Assembly (NCBI GenBank): GCA_937135995.1
Contig: CAKZOF010000749.1
Span: 1 to 18,217, forward strand
Length of the DNA stretch: 18,217 nucleotides
Source: an uncultured Pyrinomonas sp.
GTDB lineage: Bacteria > Acidobacteriota > Blastocatellia > Pyrinomonadales > Pyrinomonadaceae
Direction: 5' to 3'
The notes beneath the pieces were generated by a model. The model ran no database searches. It had not been told where the DNA came from and saw only the letters and a list, made by a program, of their open reading frames with translations. This document shows positions 7,328-14,958 of this stretch, one piece after another (positions within the stretch are counted from its first letter, which is position 1; each line of letters starts with the position of its first letter). A program made the translations under genes and the position numbers.

Positions 7328-7439
7328 ACTAGCTCCTACTTGGACACGAGCTATTTCAAGGCAAGCTAGGAGCGGGTGGTGAAAGTGGCGCCCGGGGGTT
7401 AGGTGAGGCTTTGGCCTGCTTGGACTAACGGTTATCATA

Positions 7440-7570
7440 AGCGCATCAAAAGCAAGAATGTGCTGGAGCAGCTTTGTAAGAAGATGAAACACAGGGCCAA
7501 GGCGATAGATGTACTTCGGAACGAGAAGGACCTAGCGAACTTGGCTACAGTGGCGATGCCCAGGGCGAAT
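7440..7570 (+). pseudogene. Decayed IS256-family-like transposase C-terminal fragment
   Basis: In the frame that includes 7442, the product reads RIKSKNVLEQLCKKMKHRAK and continues with AIDVLRNEKDLANLATVAM. This follows the C-terminal pattern of IS256-family transposases (R-x-x-N-x-LE-x-LN-x-x-I-x-RR, then V-x-x-FPN, then L-x-RL). The spacing fits, but several key residues are changed and nothing upstream or downstream continues the match. No terminal inverted repeats were found. The call rests on remembered family consensus only. Confidence 0.45.
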
Positions 7571-7656
7571 GAGGCTGGGCGTCCAGGCGCTGGTTGGAGG
7601 TGGGCTTGCTCTCGGCTGCAAAAAATGCACCTACGAGAGAAATGCGACTTGGCTGG

Positions 7657-7695
7657 CGTTTATTTTTGGAACATCAAACCTTCGGCGACGACTAG
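7657..7695 (+). pseudogene. Copied 3' tail of the macro-domain gene
   Basis: The thirteen codons RLFLEHQTFGDD-stop repeat the end of the macro-domain protein. The second codon is TTA here and CTG in the intact gene, a silent change. Upstream of 7657 the match stops, so no promoter, start or catalytic domain is present. It is a fossil showing that this arm of the repeat once lay behind a macro-domain gene. Confidence 0.85.
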
Positions 7696-8029
7696 GTTCG
7701 ATCGAGGAACCGACGGACAAACCCTTCGCTAATCACCTTTGAAGATAAGAGATAAAGATTCACTGCCACACGTTGTGTCCGCTGAGTCCTGCTCAGCCGC
7801 AGGATCATTTACGTCAGAGCGCCTGCCGTAAGCCTGATAACAGAGGCAAGCCAAGATTCATCCATACTTAATCAAGATTTAACATGCCGATCAAAAAAAA
7901 CAGGAAACATTTTCCGCAAACCGCCGATAATAATATTAGGAAAACAATTAAGCTGAGGTCTGCTCGGTGTGGACATGAAGCTGTGTGTTTTCCATGCATT
8001 GAATTCAGAGGATCTTGGAGGAAGGAACG
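7696..8029 (+). promoter_or_regulatory. Shared leader upstream of gene B
   Basis: The sequence is identical to 5309-5642. The hairpin GCTGAG-TCCTG-CTCAGC lies at 7781-7797 and the GGAGG ribosome site at 8017-8021. Genes A and B should therefore share transcription and translation signals if the promoter is in this segment. Confidence 0.5.
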
Positions 8030-9769
8030 ATGGCAGTAGAAGATGTGTCGGGAGTAGAGAGCGGAAATTGGGTGCAGAGCACTGAGTTCGAAGGGACGAC
8101 AGAAGATGCATCGGGAATCGAGAGTGGGAGTCGGGTGCAGAACTCCGAGTCCGAAGAGGCGGCAGCACTGCCCGATTGGGAGCCGAACTACGAGGAGCAG
8201 AACCATGGAAGCGAGAGCATGAAGGGTGAGCTGGCTTTCATCGGGTCCATGATCGAGCACAAGTTACGGACTGAATTCGAGGCGGATGCCAGAGGAGTCA
8301 GCTCCAACGTCGAGGAGAGCAGCGGGGCTGTCTATGCCCGAGGAGGTGGTTCCAAACCGAGCGTCGAAAAGAGCATAGAGGCTGTCTATGAAGCTTACGG
8401 TTTGGGCTACGCGCAGGGTGGTGCACGCGAACTAGCGGCACAGTTGAGAAGCGGCGATGAGGCCTTTCGCACGGAGCTGATCGCGAAGCTGGTTAAAGAT
8501 GATTCCGAAGCGTCGTTGCGCATTCTACGCGCCGCGGGGGGTGAGCCAGCGCCATATGGAGGCGATGACCGCCTCAGCACGAGCGACAGTCAGATCATCG
8601 CACGCTCTTTGGGAGCAGCCTACGACCGAGGAAAACTCGGGAGCGACTTTGCGCAACGCTTGGTTCGCGCAGAAGCCGAGTACCTGAACAACACTCCCGG
8701 AGTGCTTCTTGACCCGCCGTACAATGAGTACACGGGAAACCTCATCGCGCAGAGCGGGTCAGCGCGGCTGATGCGCGATTACGCAGTCAGCGCCATCGAA
8801 CATGCTGCCAAGGCGCAAACCTCTAACGATCTGCAGATGCTCAACGGGGCCGCGCGCGCCATGAGCGGTGATCCCAAAGTGCTTAGTGAGATCTTAACAA
8901 AGCTCGACGCCGGCGCACTGGGGGACGGGAAGATAGGTCTCGAATCTTTCCTCGACGTCGTGAACGCCTCGCCCTTCGCCGTCGAACGGAATCACGAGCG
9001 CATCGTGGGCAATGGCAATCCTCTCGCTACCGTGCTAGAAGCTGCTGCGCGCATGCCGGCGAGCGAGCTAAAGGTGAAACTTTTCGAAACCGTCGTCAAC
9101 AACGATCGGCTCATGGAAGGCGCGGGAGTCTCCGATGCGTTGGTGACGCTATACCGAAGCGACGCTCGATTCCTCACGGAAAGATTGATCGATACCAAAG
9201 TGAATCTTGAGGGCCTTGTCACTTTGTCGAAATTCTTCGAGGACACCTTGTATAGTCCCAAGTGCACGAAGCAGGAAGAACTGCTAGGCACTCTCAAGGA
9301 GCTTGCAAAGGGGTTCCGCGATGGAAACCGCCCGTATGAACTCGGTTTGTTAGCGGGCAGCGTGGCGAATGGTTTTCAACTTGCCGTCAAAGAGGAGCGG
9401 GATCGCGAAGCTGCCGTCAAAGGATTCGTCTCTTTCGTCTTCGATCTGATCCCTGTCGGAGGCAAGCTTAAGAGCGTTTTCGAAAACGCATTAGGAAAAG
9501 ATGTTGGTGAGTTCGTCGGCAAGATCATCGCCGAGAAGGGGGTCGAAGCGGCAAAAGAAGATGTCGCGCAATACCTCACCGATCACCTCACGGAAGAGAC
9601 GGGACTGTTCGGAATAGGCATCGGGGCCAAGGTCAAGAACCGCAACGATGTGGATGAAATACTGCGCGGTGCCTTCGAGATCAACAAGTTCAGCCAATCC
9701 CAAGTCGAAAGGTACAACAACGGTATGGGAACGGCTTACGATGCTTTAGAGGGCAGCGGTTTGTTGTAG
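8030..9769 (+). CDS. Gene B: large helical protein sharing the gene A N-terminus, polymorphic-effector-like
   Basis: The product has 579 residues from the ATG at 8030 (same ribosome site as gene A). Residues 1-85 equal gene A. Next come two related blocks (NVEESSGAVYARGGG, then KPSVEKSIEAVYEAYGLGY); a relative of the second (KPNVDESLIEEVIRVY) remains in gene A, so A looks like a B-type gene cut short. The body is mostly alpha-helical and resembles, from memory, the central regions of large secreted effectors. A less polar segment near residues 470-525 contains VFDLIPVGGKLKSVFENALG. No catalytic motif, signal peptide or clear membrane segment was recognised. No gene follows before the terminator, so there is no obvious immunity partner. 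It could be a carrier, an effector with unknown activity, or an orphan. Confidence 0.7.
   Translation: MAVEDVSGVESGNWVQSTEFEGTTEDASGIESGSRVQNSESEEAAALPDWEPNYEEQNHGSESMKGELAFIGSMIEHKLRTEFEADARGVSSNVEESSGAVYARGGGSKPSVEKSIEAVYEAYGLGYAQGGARELAAQLRSGDEAFRTELIAKLVKDDSEASLRILRAAGGEPAPYGGDDRLSTSDSQIIARSLGAAYDRGKLGSDFAQRLVRAEAEYLNNTPGVLLDPPYNEYTGNLIAQSGSARLMRDYAVSAIEHAAKAQTSNDLQMLNGAARAMSGDPKVLSEILTKLDAGALGDGKIGLESFLDVVNASPFAVERNHERIVGNGNPLATVLEAAARMPASELKVKLFETVVNNDRLMEGAGVSDALVTLYRSDARFLTERLIDTKVNLEGLVTLSKFFEDTLYSPKCTKQEELLGTLKELAKGFRDGNRPYELGLLAGSVANGFQLAVKEERDREAAVKGFVSFVFDLIPVGGKLKSVFENALGKDVGEFVGKIIAEKGVEAAKEDVAQYLTDHLTEETGLFGIGIGAKVKNRNDVDEILRGAFEINKFSQSQVERYNNGMGTAYDALEGSGLL
8039..8164 (+). 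repeat. 63-bp imperfect tandem repeat in the gene B N-terminus
   Basis: The units 8039-8101 and 8102-8164 are identical to those in gene A because they lie inside the 612-bp repeat. Confidence 0.85.
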
Positions 9770-9805
9770 CTGCTCCTGGAAACATATCGAAAACATATCT
9801 GATGA

Positions 9806-9845
9806 GAGGCTGAACGACCGAGCGTTGTTCAGCCTCATTGTTTTG
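9806..9845 (+). terminator. Rho-independent terminator after gene B
   Basis: GAGGCTGAAC (9806-9815) pairs perfectly with GTTCAGCCTC (9827-9836) around an 11-base loop, followed by the T-rich tail ATTGTTTTG. It lies 37 bases after the gene B stop and separates the effector locus from glgP. Confidence 0.82.
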
Positions 9846-9965
9846 TCCAGTTCGAAGCGGGCGAAGGGCGGAAACTGAGTGCGATGAAGCCTCTTGGCGG
9901 CCCAGCGCATTCCTTCAGGTGAATTGCCGCGAAGTCCGGTGGCGGCGAACTCGCTTGGCGGCTCC

Positions 9966-9995
9966 TTGACTAATGGCAGCGGACCAGTGTGCAAT
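9966..9995 (+). promoter_or_regulatory. Possible glgP promoter close to the start codon
   Basis: TTGACT (9966-9971) resembles a -35 box, and TGCAAT (9990-9995), 18 bases on, is a weak -10. Transcription would begin near 10002, almost at the ATG at 10005, giving a leaderless or very short-leader message. That would explain why no ribosome site precedes the ATG. Confidence 0.3.
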
Positions 9996-10004
9996 TATGC
10001 GGTT

Positions 10005-12188
10005 ATGATTACGGAGGAGAAAGTCGAAAGAACGGAACAGACGGAGGGCGGGCAGGCGAAACAACGACCCTTGCCCCTAACTTTGCGAGCGCTGGAGCGT
10101 TTGGCGTGGAACTACTGGTGGAGTTGGAGCGAGGACGCGGCCATCTTCCGCGATCTCGATCCGGACGCTTGGGAAGAGTGCGAGCACAATCCGCGTCGTT
10201 TGCTGAACGAGGTCTCCGATTTCCGTCTGATGCAGATGGCGACCGATCCCGGCTACGTCGTTCGTGTGCGCGCGCTGGCCGAGCAGTTCGACCGCTACAT
10301 GGAGCGGAAGAGCACGTGGGCGCAGCGGCGCGCGCGCGAGATCACGGCGGCTCATCCGGTCGCGTACTTTTGCGCCGAATACGGGCTGCACAACAGTCTG
10401 CCGACGTATTCGGGCGGTTTGGGCATTCTCGCAGGCGATCATTTGAAATCTGCCAGCGACCTCGGGCTGCCGCTCGTCGCCGTCGGGCTGCTTTACCGCT
10501 ACGGCTATTTTCGGCAACGCATCAGGCGCGACGGGTGGCAAGAAGAACACTACGGCGAACTGCAGCCGGATCTTTTGCCGATGTCTCCCGTGGTGGATGA
10601 TAGCGGCGCGCCGGTGACGGTCGAGGTCCTCATCCGCGGGCGCATGGTGCGCGCCCGTGCGTGGCGCGTGGAGGTCGGGCGCGTCGCGCTCTTATTGCTC
10701 GATTCCAATCTAAAAGAGAATGATCCGACAGATCGCTGGATCACCGGTCATCTCTACGGCGGCGATCGTGAGACGCGCGTCGTGCAAGAGATGCTGCTCG
10801 GCATCGGCGGGGTGCGTCTGCTCCGCAAGCTGAAGATCGAACCATGCGTCTATCACTTGAACGAAGGTCACTCTGCTTTTCTGACCATCGAATTGGCGCG
10901 CGAGTTCGTCGCGCAAGGATTGCGGTTCGCGGAAGCCGTGGAGCGCGTGCGTCGCCTGTGCGTTTTCACGACGCACACACCGATTGCCGCCGGCAACGAC
11001 GAGTTCGATCCGGCGTTGATCGAGCGTTGCTTCGGCGAAGTCTACTGGCGCGAATTGGGGCTCACGCGCGAGGAGTTCATCGCGCTCGGTCGTGTTCATC
11101 CGACACGCAACGACGAACCCTTCGGCATGACGCCGCTGGCCATCAAGATGAGCCGCTCGACCAATGGCGTCAGTCGCAAACATGGTGAAGTCTCGCGCGC
11201 GTTGTGGCGTGAGTTGTGGCCGGACGTGTCGGTCGAGCGCGTGCCCATCGTGCACGTGACCAACGGCGTGCATGCGCCGACGTGGGTTGCGCCGCTCGTT
11301 CGTTCCATCTACGAAAAGCGCGTCGGCAAGAACTGGGCCGAGATCATGCTGGACCAGAAGCGCTGGGCGCGCGCCATCGAAAGGATTGCGGATGAAGAGC
11401 TATGGGAGGCGCACTCGTTGCTCAAACGACGACTCGTCGCCTTCATCCGTCACCGCTCGCATTACGCTTGGTTGCAACGCGGCGAGAGTCCCGAAAGGGT
11501 TGATGTTGCGCGTACGTTGCTCGATCCCGATGCGCTCACCATCGGGTTTGCGCGGCGCGTCGCCGGTTACAAGCGGTGGAGCTTGTTGCTCACCGACCCG
11601 GAGCGTTTGTTGCGCTTGATCGATGATGCCGAGCGGCCAGTGCAGTTCGTCTTCGCCGGCAAAGCGCATCCGCAGGACATGGAAGCCAAGCTCGTTTTGC
11701 AGCGCATCGCGCAGTGGCGCACCGATCCACGCATCATGCGCCGCGCCATCTTCTTGCAGGATTACGATCAGGAGATCGCCCGGCAACTCGTGCAGGGTGT
11801 AGACGTATGGTTGAACGTACCGCGGCCGCCACTCGAAGCTTCGGGCACGAGCGGTCAAAAGGTGGCGATGAACGGTGGTTTGAATCTGTCGGTGCTGGAT
11901 GGCTGGTGGATCGAGGGTTTCGATGGCGCCAATGGGTGGGCCATCGGTGATCCGACGACCATGCACGCTTCTTTGGAAGACGACGCGCGCCATGCCGAAG
12001 CTCTCTATCGCCTGCTCGAAGACGAAGTGGTCCCGCTCTACTACGAGCGCGACGCCGACCACATCCCGCGTCGTTGGGTGACGATGATGAAGCATGCCAT
12101 CGCGACGCTCGCGCCGAAATTCAACAGCGATCGCATGGTTCAAGACTATGCGCGGGGAATATACGTCGCGAAGCGGAATCGCCCTTGA
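10005..12188 (+). CDS. glgP: Alpha-glucan (glycogen/maltodextrin) phosphorylase, short type
   Basis: This enzyme splits alpha-1,4-glucans with phosphate to release glucose-1-phosphate in the cytoplasm, using pyridoxal phosphate. The product has 727 residues, in the usual range for the short bacterial/archaeal GlgP type. N-terminal marks are LAWNYWWSWSEDA and AYFCAEYGLHNSLPTYSGGL; the middle has YHLNEGHSAF and FTTHTPIAAGNDEF; the C-terminal half has VFAGKAHPQD, VWLNVPRPPLEASGTSGQK and then VAMNGGLN. Lys619 in SGQKVAMNG is the expected pyridoxal phosphate lysine. The frame is open to 9894, but residues encoded before 10005 look non-coding and precede the normal family start. No partner glycogen gene lies next to it. 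Confidence 0.95.
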   Translation: MITEEKVERTEQTEGGQAKQRPLPLTLRALERLAWNYWWSWSEDAAIFRDLDPDAWEECEHNPRRLLNEVSDFRLMQMATDPGYVVRVRALAEQFDRYMERKSTWAQRRAREITAAHPVAYFCAEYGLHNSLPTYSGGLGILAGDHLKSASDLGLPLVAVGLLYRYGYFRQRIRRDGWQEEHYGELQPDLLPMSPVVDDSGAPVTVEVLIRGRMVRARAWRVEVGRVALLLLDSNLKENDPTDRWITGHLYGGDRETRVVQEMLLGIGGVRLLRKLKIEPCVYHLNEGHSAFLTIELAREFVAQGLRFAEAVERVRRLCVFTTHTPIAAGNDEFDPALIERCFGEVYWRELGLTREEFIALGRVHPTRNDEPFGMTPLAIKMSRSTNGVSRKHGEVSRALWRELWPDVSVERVPIVHVTNGVHAPTWVAPLVRSIYEKRVGKNWAEIMLDQKRWARAIERIADEELWEAHSLLKRRLVAFIRHRSHYAWLQRGESPERVDVARTLLDPDALTIGFARRVAGYKRWSLLLTDPERLLRLIDDAERPVQFVFAGKAHPQDMEAKLVLQRIAQWRTDPRIMRRAIFLQDYDQEIARQLVQGVDVWLNVPRPPLEASGTSGQKVAMNGGLNLSVLDGWWIEGFDGANGWAIGDPTTMHASLEDDARHAEALYRLLEDEVVPLYYERDADHIPRRWVTMMKHAIATLAPKFNSDRMVQDYARGIYVAKRNRP

Positions 12189-12285
12189 CGTCCGTTGCGG
12201 GCCAAAAGGCTTGGGTTCGCTCGGTGATTCGTCGTAAAATCGAACCACTGCACGCGCTCGATCGGCGCGAGAGGAGAGTGGAAGG

Positions 12286-13038
12286 ATGAATTTCAGATTG
12301 GCCAAGGATGCGCGCCCGCAAGTACGCGCTTTGTTGATCGTCACAGTGTTGAGCATCGCTCTGTGGTTCGTTCCCTTTGCGGAAGTATTGACCTACCCGT
12401 TTCGTTTGTTCGTCACCTTCGTTCACGAGGGCGGCCACGCGCTCGCTGCTGTGCTGACGGGCAACAGCGTTTACGGGTTGCGCATCATGCCGAGCGGAAG
12501 CGGCGTGACGCTGACGACGGAAAGCGGCTTGCTCTCGAGTTTCATTATTTCGAGCGCCGGTTATCTTGGCGCAATGCTCTACGGAGCGCTGCTGCTCTTC
12601 TGGATTCGGCGCGCCGTCGCCGCGCGGCGCGTGCTCATCATCTCCGCTGGTCTGATCCTAACGCTGACGCTTGCCTACGGCTTCGGCAATCTGTTCACCA
12701 TCGCGGTCGGCACGGTGCTGGCCGGCGGGTTGATCGCCGCGGCAATGTTTTTCAGCGCGCGCGCCGCGATGTTTCTGGTCAGCTTGCTTGCTGCTCAATG
12801 CGTGCTGAACGCGCTGCTCGATTTGAAGACGGTGCTCTTTCTCTCCGCACCTTTTGCGCCGCACGTGCCAACCGATGCAGCGAACATGGCAGAAGCGACC
12901 GGCATCCCAGCGGCCTTTTGGTCGGTGGTTTGGATCGCGCTCGCGTTGCTGATCCTTTACTACGCGCTGCGCTCCTACGCTGAAAAGAGAGTGCCGAGTC
13001 AACCGGACCTGCCCTTCGAGGATGAACCGGAGCTTTGA
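12286..13038 (+). CDS. M50B-like integral membrane metalloprotease
   Basis: The protein has 250 residues and about six to seven hydrophobic segments. HEGGH (residues 47-51) inside FVTFVHEGGHALAAVLTG is the zinc-binding HExxH motif in a membrane helix. NALLDLKTV (175-183) supplies the likely third ligand, Asp179. TDAANMAEATGIPAAFW (196-212) is the conserved end segment of the peptidase M50B-like family. Such proteins may cleave substrates within the membrane, but no substrate is known. The ATG at 12286 follows GGAAGG closely. It lies 97 bases after glgP and overlaps the following small gene by 17 bases, so those two are probably co-transcribed. Confidence 0.85.
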   Translation: MNFRLAKDARPQVRALLIVTVLSIALWFVPFAEVLTYPFRLFVTFVHEGGHALAAVLTGNSVYGLRIMPSGSGVTLTTESGLLSSFIISSAGYLGAMLYGALLLFWIRRAVAARRVLIISAGLILTLTLAYGFGNLFTIAVGTVLAGGLIAAAMFFSARAAMFLVSLLAAQCVLNALLDLKTVLFLSAPFAPHVPTDAANMAEATGIPAAFWSVVWIALALLILYYALRSYAEKRVPSQPDLPFEDEPEL

Positions 13039-13306
13039 ACTCGAGCAGTTCGGGTCAAGACCGTCCACGCTGGGCCAGCTTCCGACGGGAGCTCGACTCG
13101 TCGTTCGGTGTCGGGCTGACTGGCGAGAAGCGTGCGTGGCGGAGAAAGAGCCGGAGCGCGTGACGCTGGTCGTCAACGCGCCATCGGGACGCGCTTACCG
13201 TATTCGGCGCGCTGTCGATCTTGCGCTTTCGTATGACGGCGAAGTGCCCGTGTTGGGCGAAGGCGAGTGGCGCCTCAACTTTGTGCGCGCCGATCTCCGT
13301 TGGTGA
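13022..13306 (+). CDS. Small hypothetical protein overlapping the M50B-like gene
   Basis: The protein has 94 residues and is soluble, with alternating strands (ARLVVRCRADW, ERVTLVVNAPSGRAYRI, EWRLNFVRADLRW), suggesting a small beta-rich domain. No family was recognised. The ATG at 13022 lies inside the end of the M50B-like gene, with GAGG right before it. Codon bias and operon position favour a real gene. A fully overlapping frame from 13221 is not supported as an alternative. Confidence 0.55.
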   Translation: MNRSFELEQFGSRPSTLGQLPTGARLVVRCRADWREACVAEKEPERVTLVVNAPSGRAYRIRRAVDLALSYDGEVPVLGEGEWRLNFVRADLRW

Positions 13307-13427
13307 ACACTCACGCGCGATTTCGGTCCAGCGACATCATGCGGCAGCGTCGCCAGGGCACCCGCCGCCGCTCGTTTTTGCTTCAATCCAGACTTTTCAC
13401 AAGAACGTTCAGGAAGAGAGGTTTGCG

Positions 13428-13811
13428 ATGATCGTCGCCGTGGTCGATGACATGTTCTTCGCCGCCAAGATTCGCGGCACGGCCGAGCAGTTGGGCATGC
13501 CCGTGAAGATCGTCAAAGACATCAAAAAGATCGTCGGCAACGAACTCGCACCGCGCCTCATCATCGTCGATCTACAGGCCGCGCGTTTCGACCCTTTCTC
13601 CGTCGCCACCGAAGTGAAAGCCGATGCTCGGTTGCGCGAGACGAAATTGCTCGGCTTCTTCTCGCACGTCGAGAACGAACTGGCGCGGCGGGCGCGCGCC
13701 AGCGGCTTCGACGTCGTCATGCCGCGTTCGGTCTTCGCCAGACGCCTGCCGGAGATCTTGCGCGGCGGTCTCGACGCCGAAGCAGCGAGGTCGAATGACG
13801 CTCCGGCGTGA
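13428..13811 (+). CDS. Degenerate response-regulator receiver domain protein
   Basis: The product has 127 residues from the ATG at 13428, preceded by GAGAGG. It has the length and strand/helix order of a lone CheY-like receiver: VAVVDD (Asp7, Asp8), LIIVDLQ with Asp48 at the phospho-acceptor position, and LLGFFSH with Ser79 at the switch position. The conserved Lys-Pro is missing; the segment reads DVVMPRS, with Met98 before the Pro. It may therefore be a pseudo-receiver or have altered signalling. The frame extends upstream to 13221, but that part is not coding-like. It is convergent with the flagellar operon; a motility link is only a guess. Confidence 0.72.
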   Translation: MIVAVVDDMFFAAKIRGTAEQLGMPVKIVKDIKKIVGNELAPRLIIVDLQAARFDPFSVATEVKADARLRETKLLGFFSHVENELARRARASGFDVVMPRSVFARRLPEILRGGLDAEAARSNDAPA

Positions 13812-13886
13812 GTTTGTGAAACACGACAGCGCCATCGAGTAGTTGTTGCCGGGGTAGCGAAGACGAGGGACGCGCCGGTGTAGCCG

Positions 13887-14948
13887 TCAGCTTCGTTGCA
13901 CCCGCTGGCGATAGACGTAAGCGAGAAGTTCAGCGACGGCGCGGAAGAATTCGGGTGGGATAGCCCTTCCGACCTCGACGGCGCGGTAGAGCGCACGCGC
14001 AAGCACCGCATTTTCGACCACGGGCACATCATGCGCTCGCGCGATGTGGCGCATACGCTGCGCGATGTAGTCCATTCCTTTGGCTGTCACCACGGGAGCC
14101 GCGTCTTTCGCCTTGTCGTAGCGCAGCGCGACGGCGTAGTGCGTCGGGTTGACGACGACGACATCGGCGCGCGGGACTTCGACGGCGATGCGTCGCTGCA
14201 AAAGCGCGCGCGCGGTGCGTCTTCGTTGTCCTTTGACTACGGGATCGCCTTCCTGCTCGCGTAATTCGTCTCTGAGTTCCTGCTTGGTCATGCGGAGCGA
14301 GCGCTCGTGTTTGAACCAGCCATAACCGTAATCGAGCGCGGCGAGCGCCAGCATAGCGAGCGCCACCCGCAACGCGAGATCGAAGCTGGTCGCGCCGATG
14401 GTCGCGAGCGTGTGCGATGCCGGTGCGCCGACGAGTTCAGCGGTTTGCGCGACCGCGTGCGCGAGCGCGCCGTAGCCGATGGCAACGACGGCGGCGAGTT
14501 TGAGCACGCTCTTGACCGTTTCAACAGGGACGCTGGCGAACGCGCGGCGAAGATTGGCCTTCGGACTGAAGCTTTCGGCGCGCGGTTTGAGCGCAGCCGG
14601 TGCGAAGCTCCACCCGCCCTGCGCGACGTTGCCCGCGACGCCGCCGATCAGACCGGCGATCAGGATCGGGGCCGTCAGGGCGGCGAGTTCGGCCAGCGCA
14701 TCGGCCATCATCTTGTGAACGTCGTTGATGGAGAAGTTCGACGTCGCCGCCGCCTCGGCCATGCGCGCCGAGTTGACGATCAACGTCGCCGCGCGTTCTC
14801 CGAGATCGGAGCCGACTGCGCGTAGTGCGCCGAGCGCGGCGAGAAAGGCGATGGCTGCGGCGAGTTCCGGGCGGCGCGCGATCTGCCCGCGTTTGCGCGC
14901 CTCTTCGCGCCTTTTCGGCGTCGGTCGTTCGGTGCGTTCTCCAGCCAT
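13887..14948 (-). CDS. flhB: Flagellar export switch protein FlhB
   Basis: FlhB is the gate component that switches flagellar type III export from rod/hook to filament substrates. The product has 353 residues, normal length. The N-terminus GERTERPTPKRREEARKRGQ is the typical basic cytosolic start, four hydrophobic segments follow, and the cytosolic domain carries NPTH (residues 267-270), the self-cleavage site. ATG at 14948 with AAGGA 4 bases before it; 10 bases after the fliR stop. It is the last gene of the flagellar operon in this window. Confidence 0.97.
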   Translation of the reverse strand: MAGERTERPTPKRREEARKRGQIARRPELAAAIAFLAALGALRAVGSDLGERAATLIVNSARMAEAAATSNFSINDVHKMMADALAELAALTAPILIAGLIGGVAGNVAQGGWSFAPAALKPRAESFSPKANLRRAFASVPVETVKSVLKLAAVVAIGYGALAHAVAQTAELVGAPASHTLATIGATSFDLALRVALAMLALAALDYGYGWFKHERSLRMTKQELRDELREQEGDPVVKGQRRRTARALLQRRIAVEVPRADVVVVNPTHYAVALRYDKAKDAAPVVTAKGMDYIAQRMRHIARAHDVPVVENAVLARALYRAVEVGRAIPPEFFRAVAELLAYVYRQRVQRS

Positions 14949-14958
14949 CGTCCTTACT

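Larger units (their letters stand above)
7328..8029 (+). other. Gap between the candidate immunity gene and gene B: transposase remnant, macro-gene tail and shared leader
   Basis: The 702 bases hold, in order, about 100 bases with no recognised content, a decayed IS256-like fragment, the copied 13-codon tail of the macro-domain gene, and the second copy of the shared leader (7696-8029). The frame 7403-7732 runs through all of these but is not a credible intact gene. Confidence 0.6.
7657..8286 (+). repeat. Long direct repeat, copy 2 (612-bp perfect core)
   Basis: The core is 7663-8274, matching 5276-5887 as far as reading by eye shows, including the leader, hairpin, ribosome site and 82 full codons of gene B. 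A second copy of the 51-codon frame lies at 7884-8039. Near-silent differences appear only at the edges. Confidence 0.95.

Noticed and set aside
11400..12356. Minus-strand frame of 318 codons
   Set aside because: Antisense to the conserved C-terminal half of glgP, with no family features.
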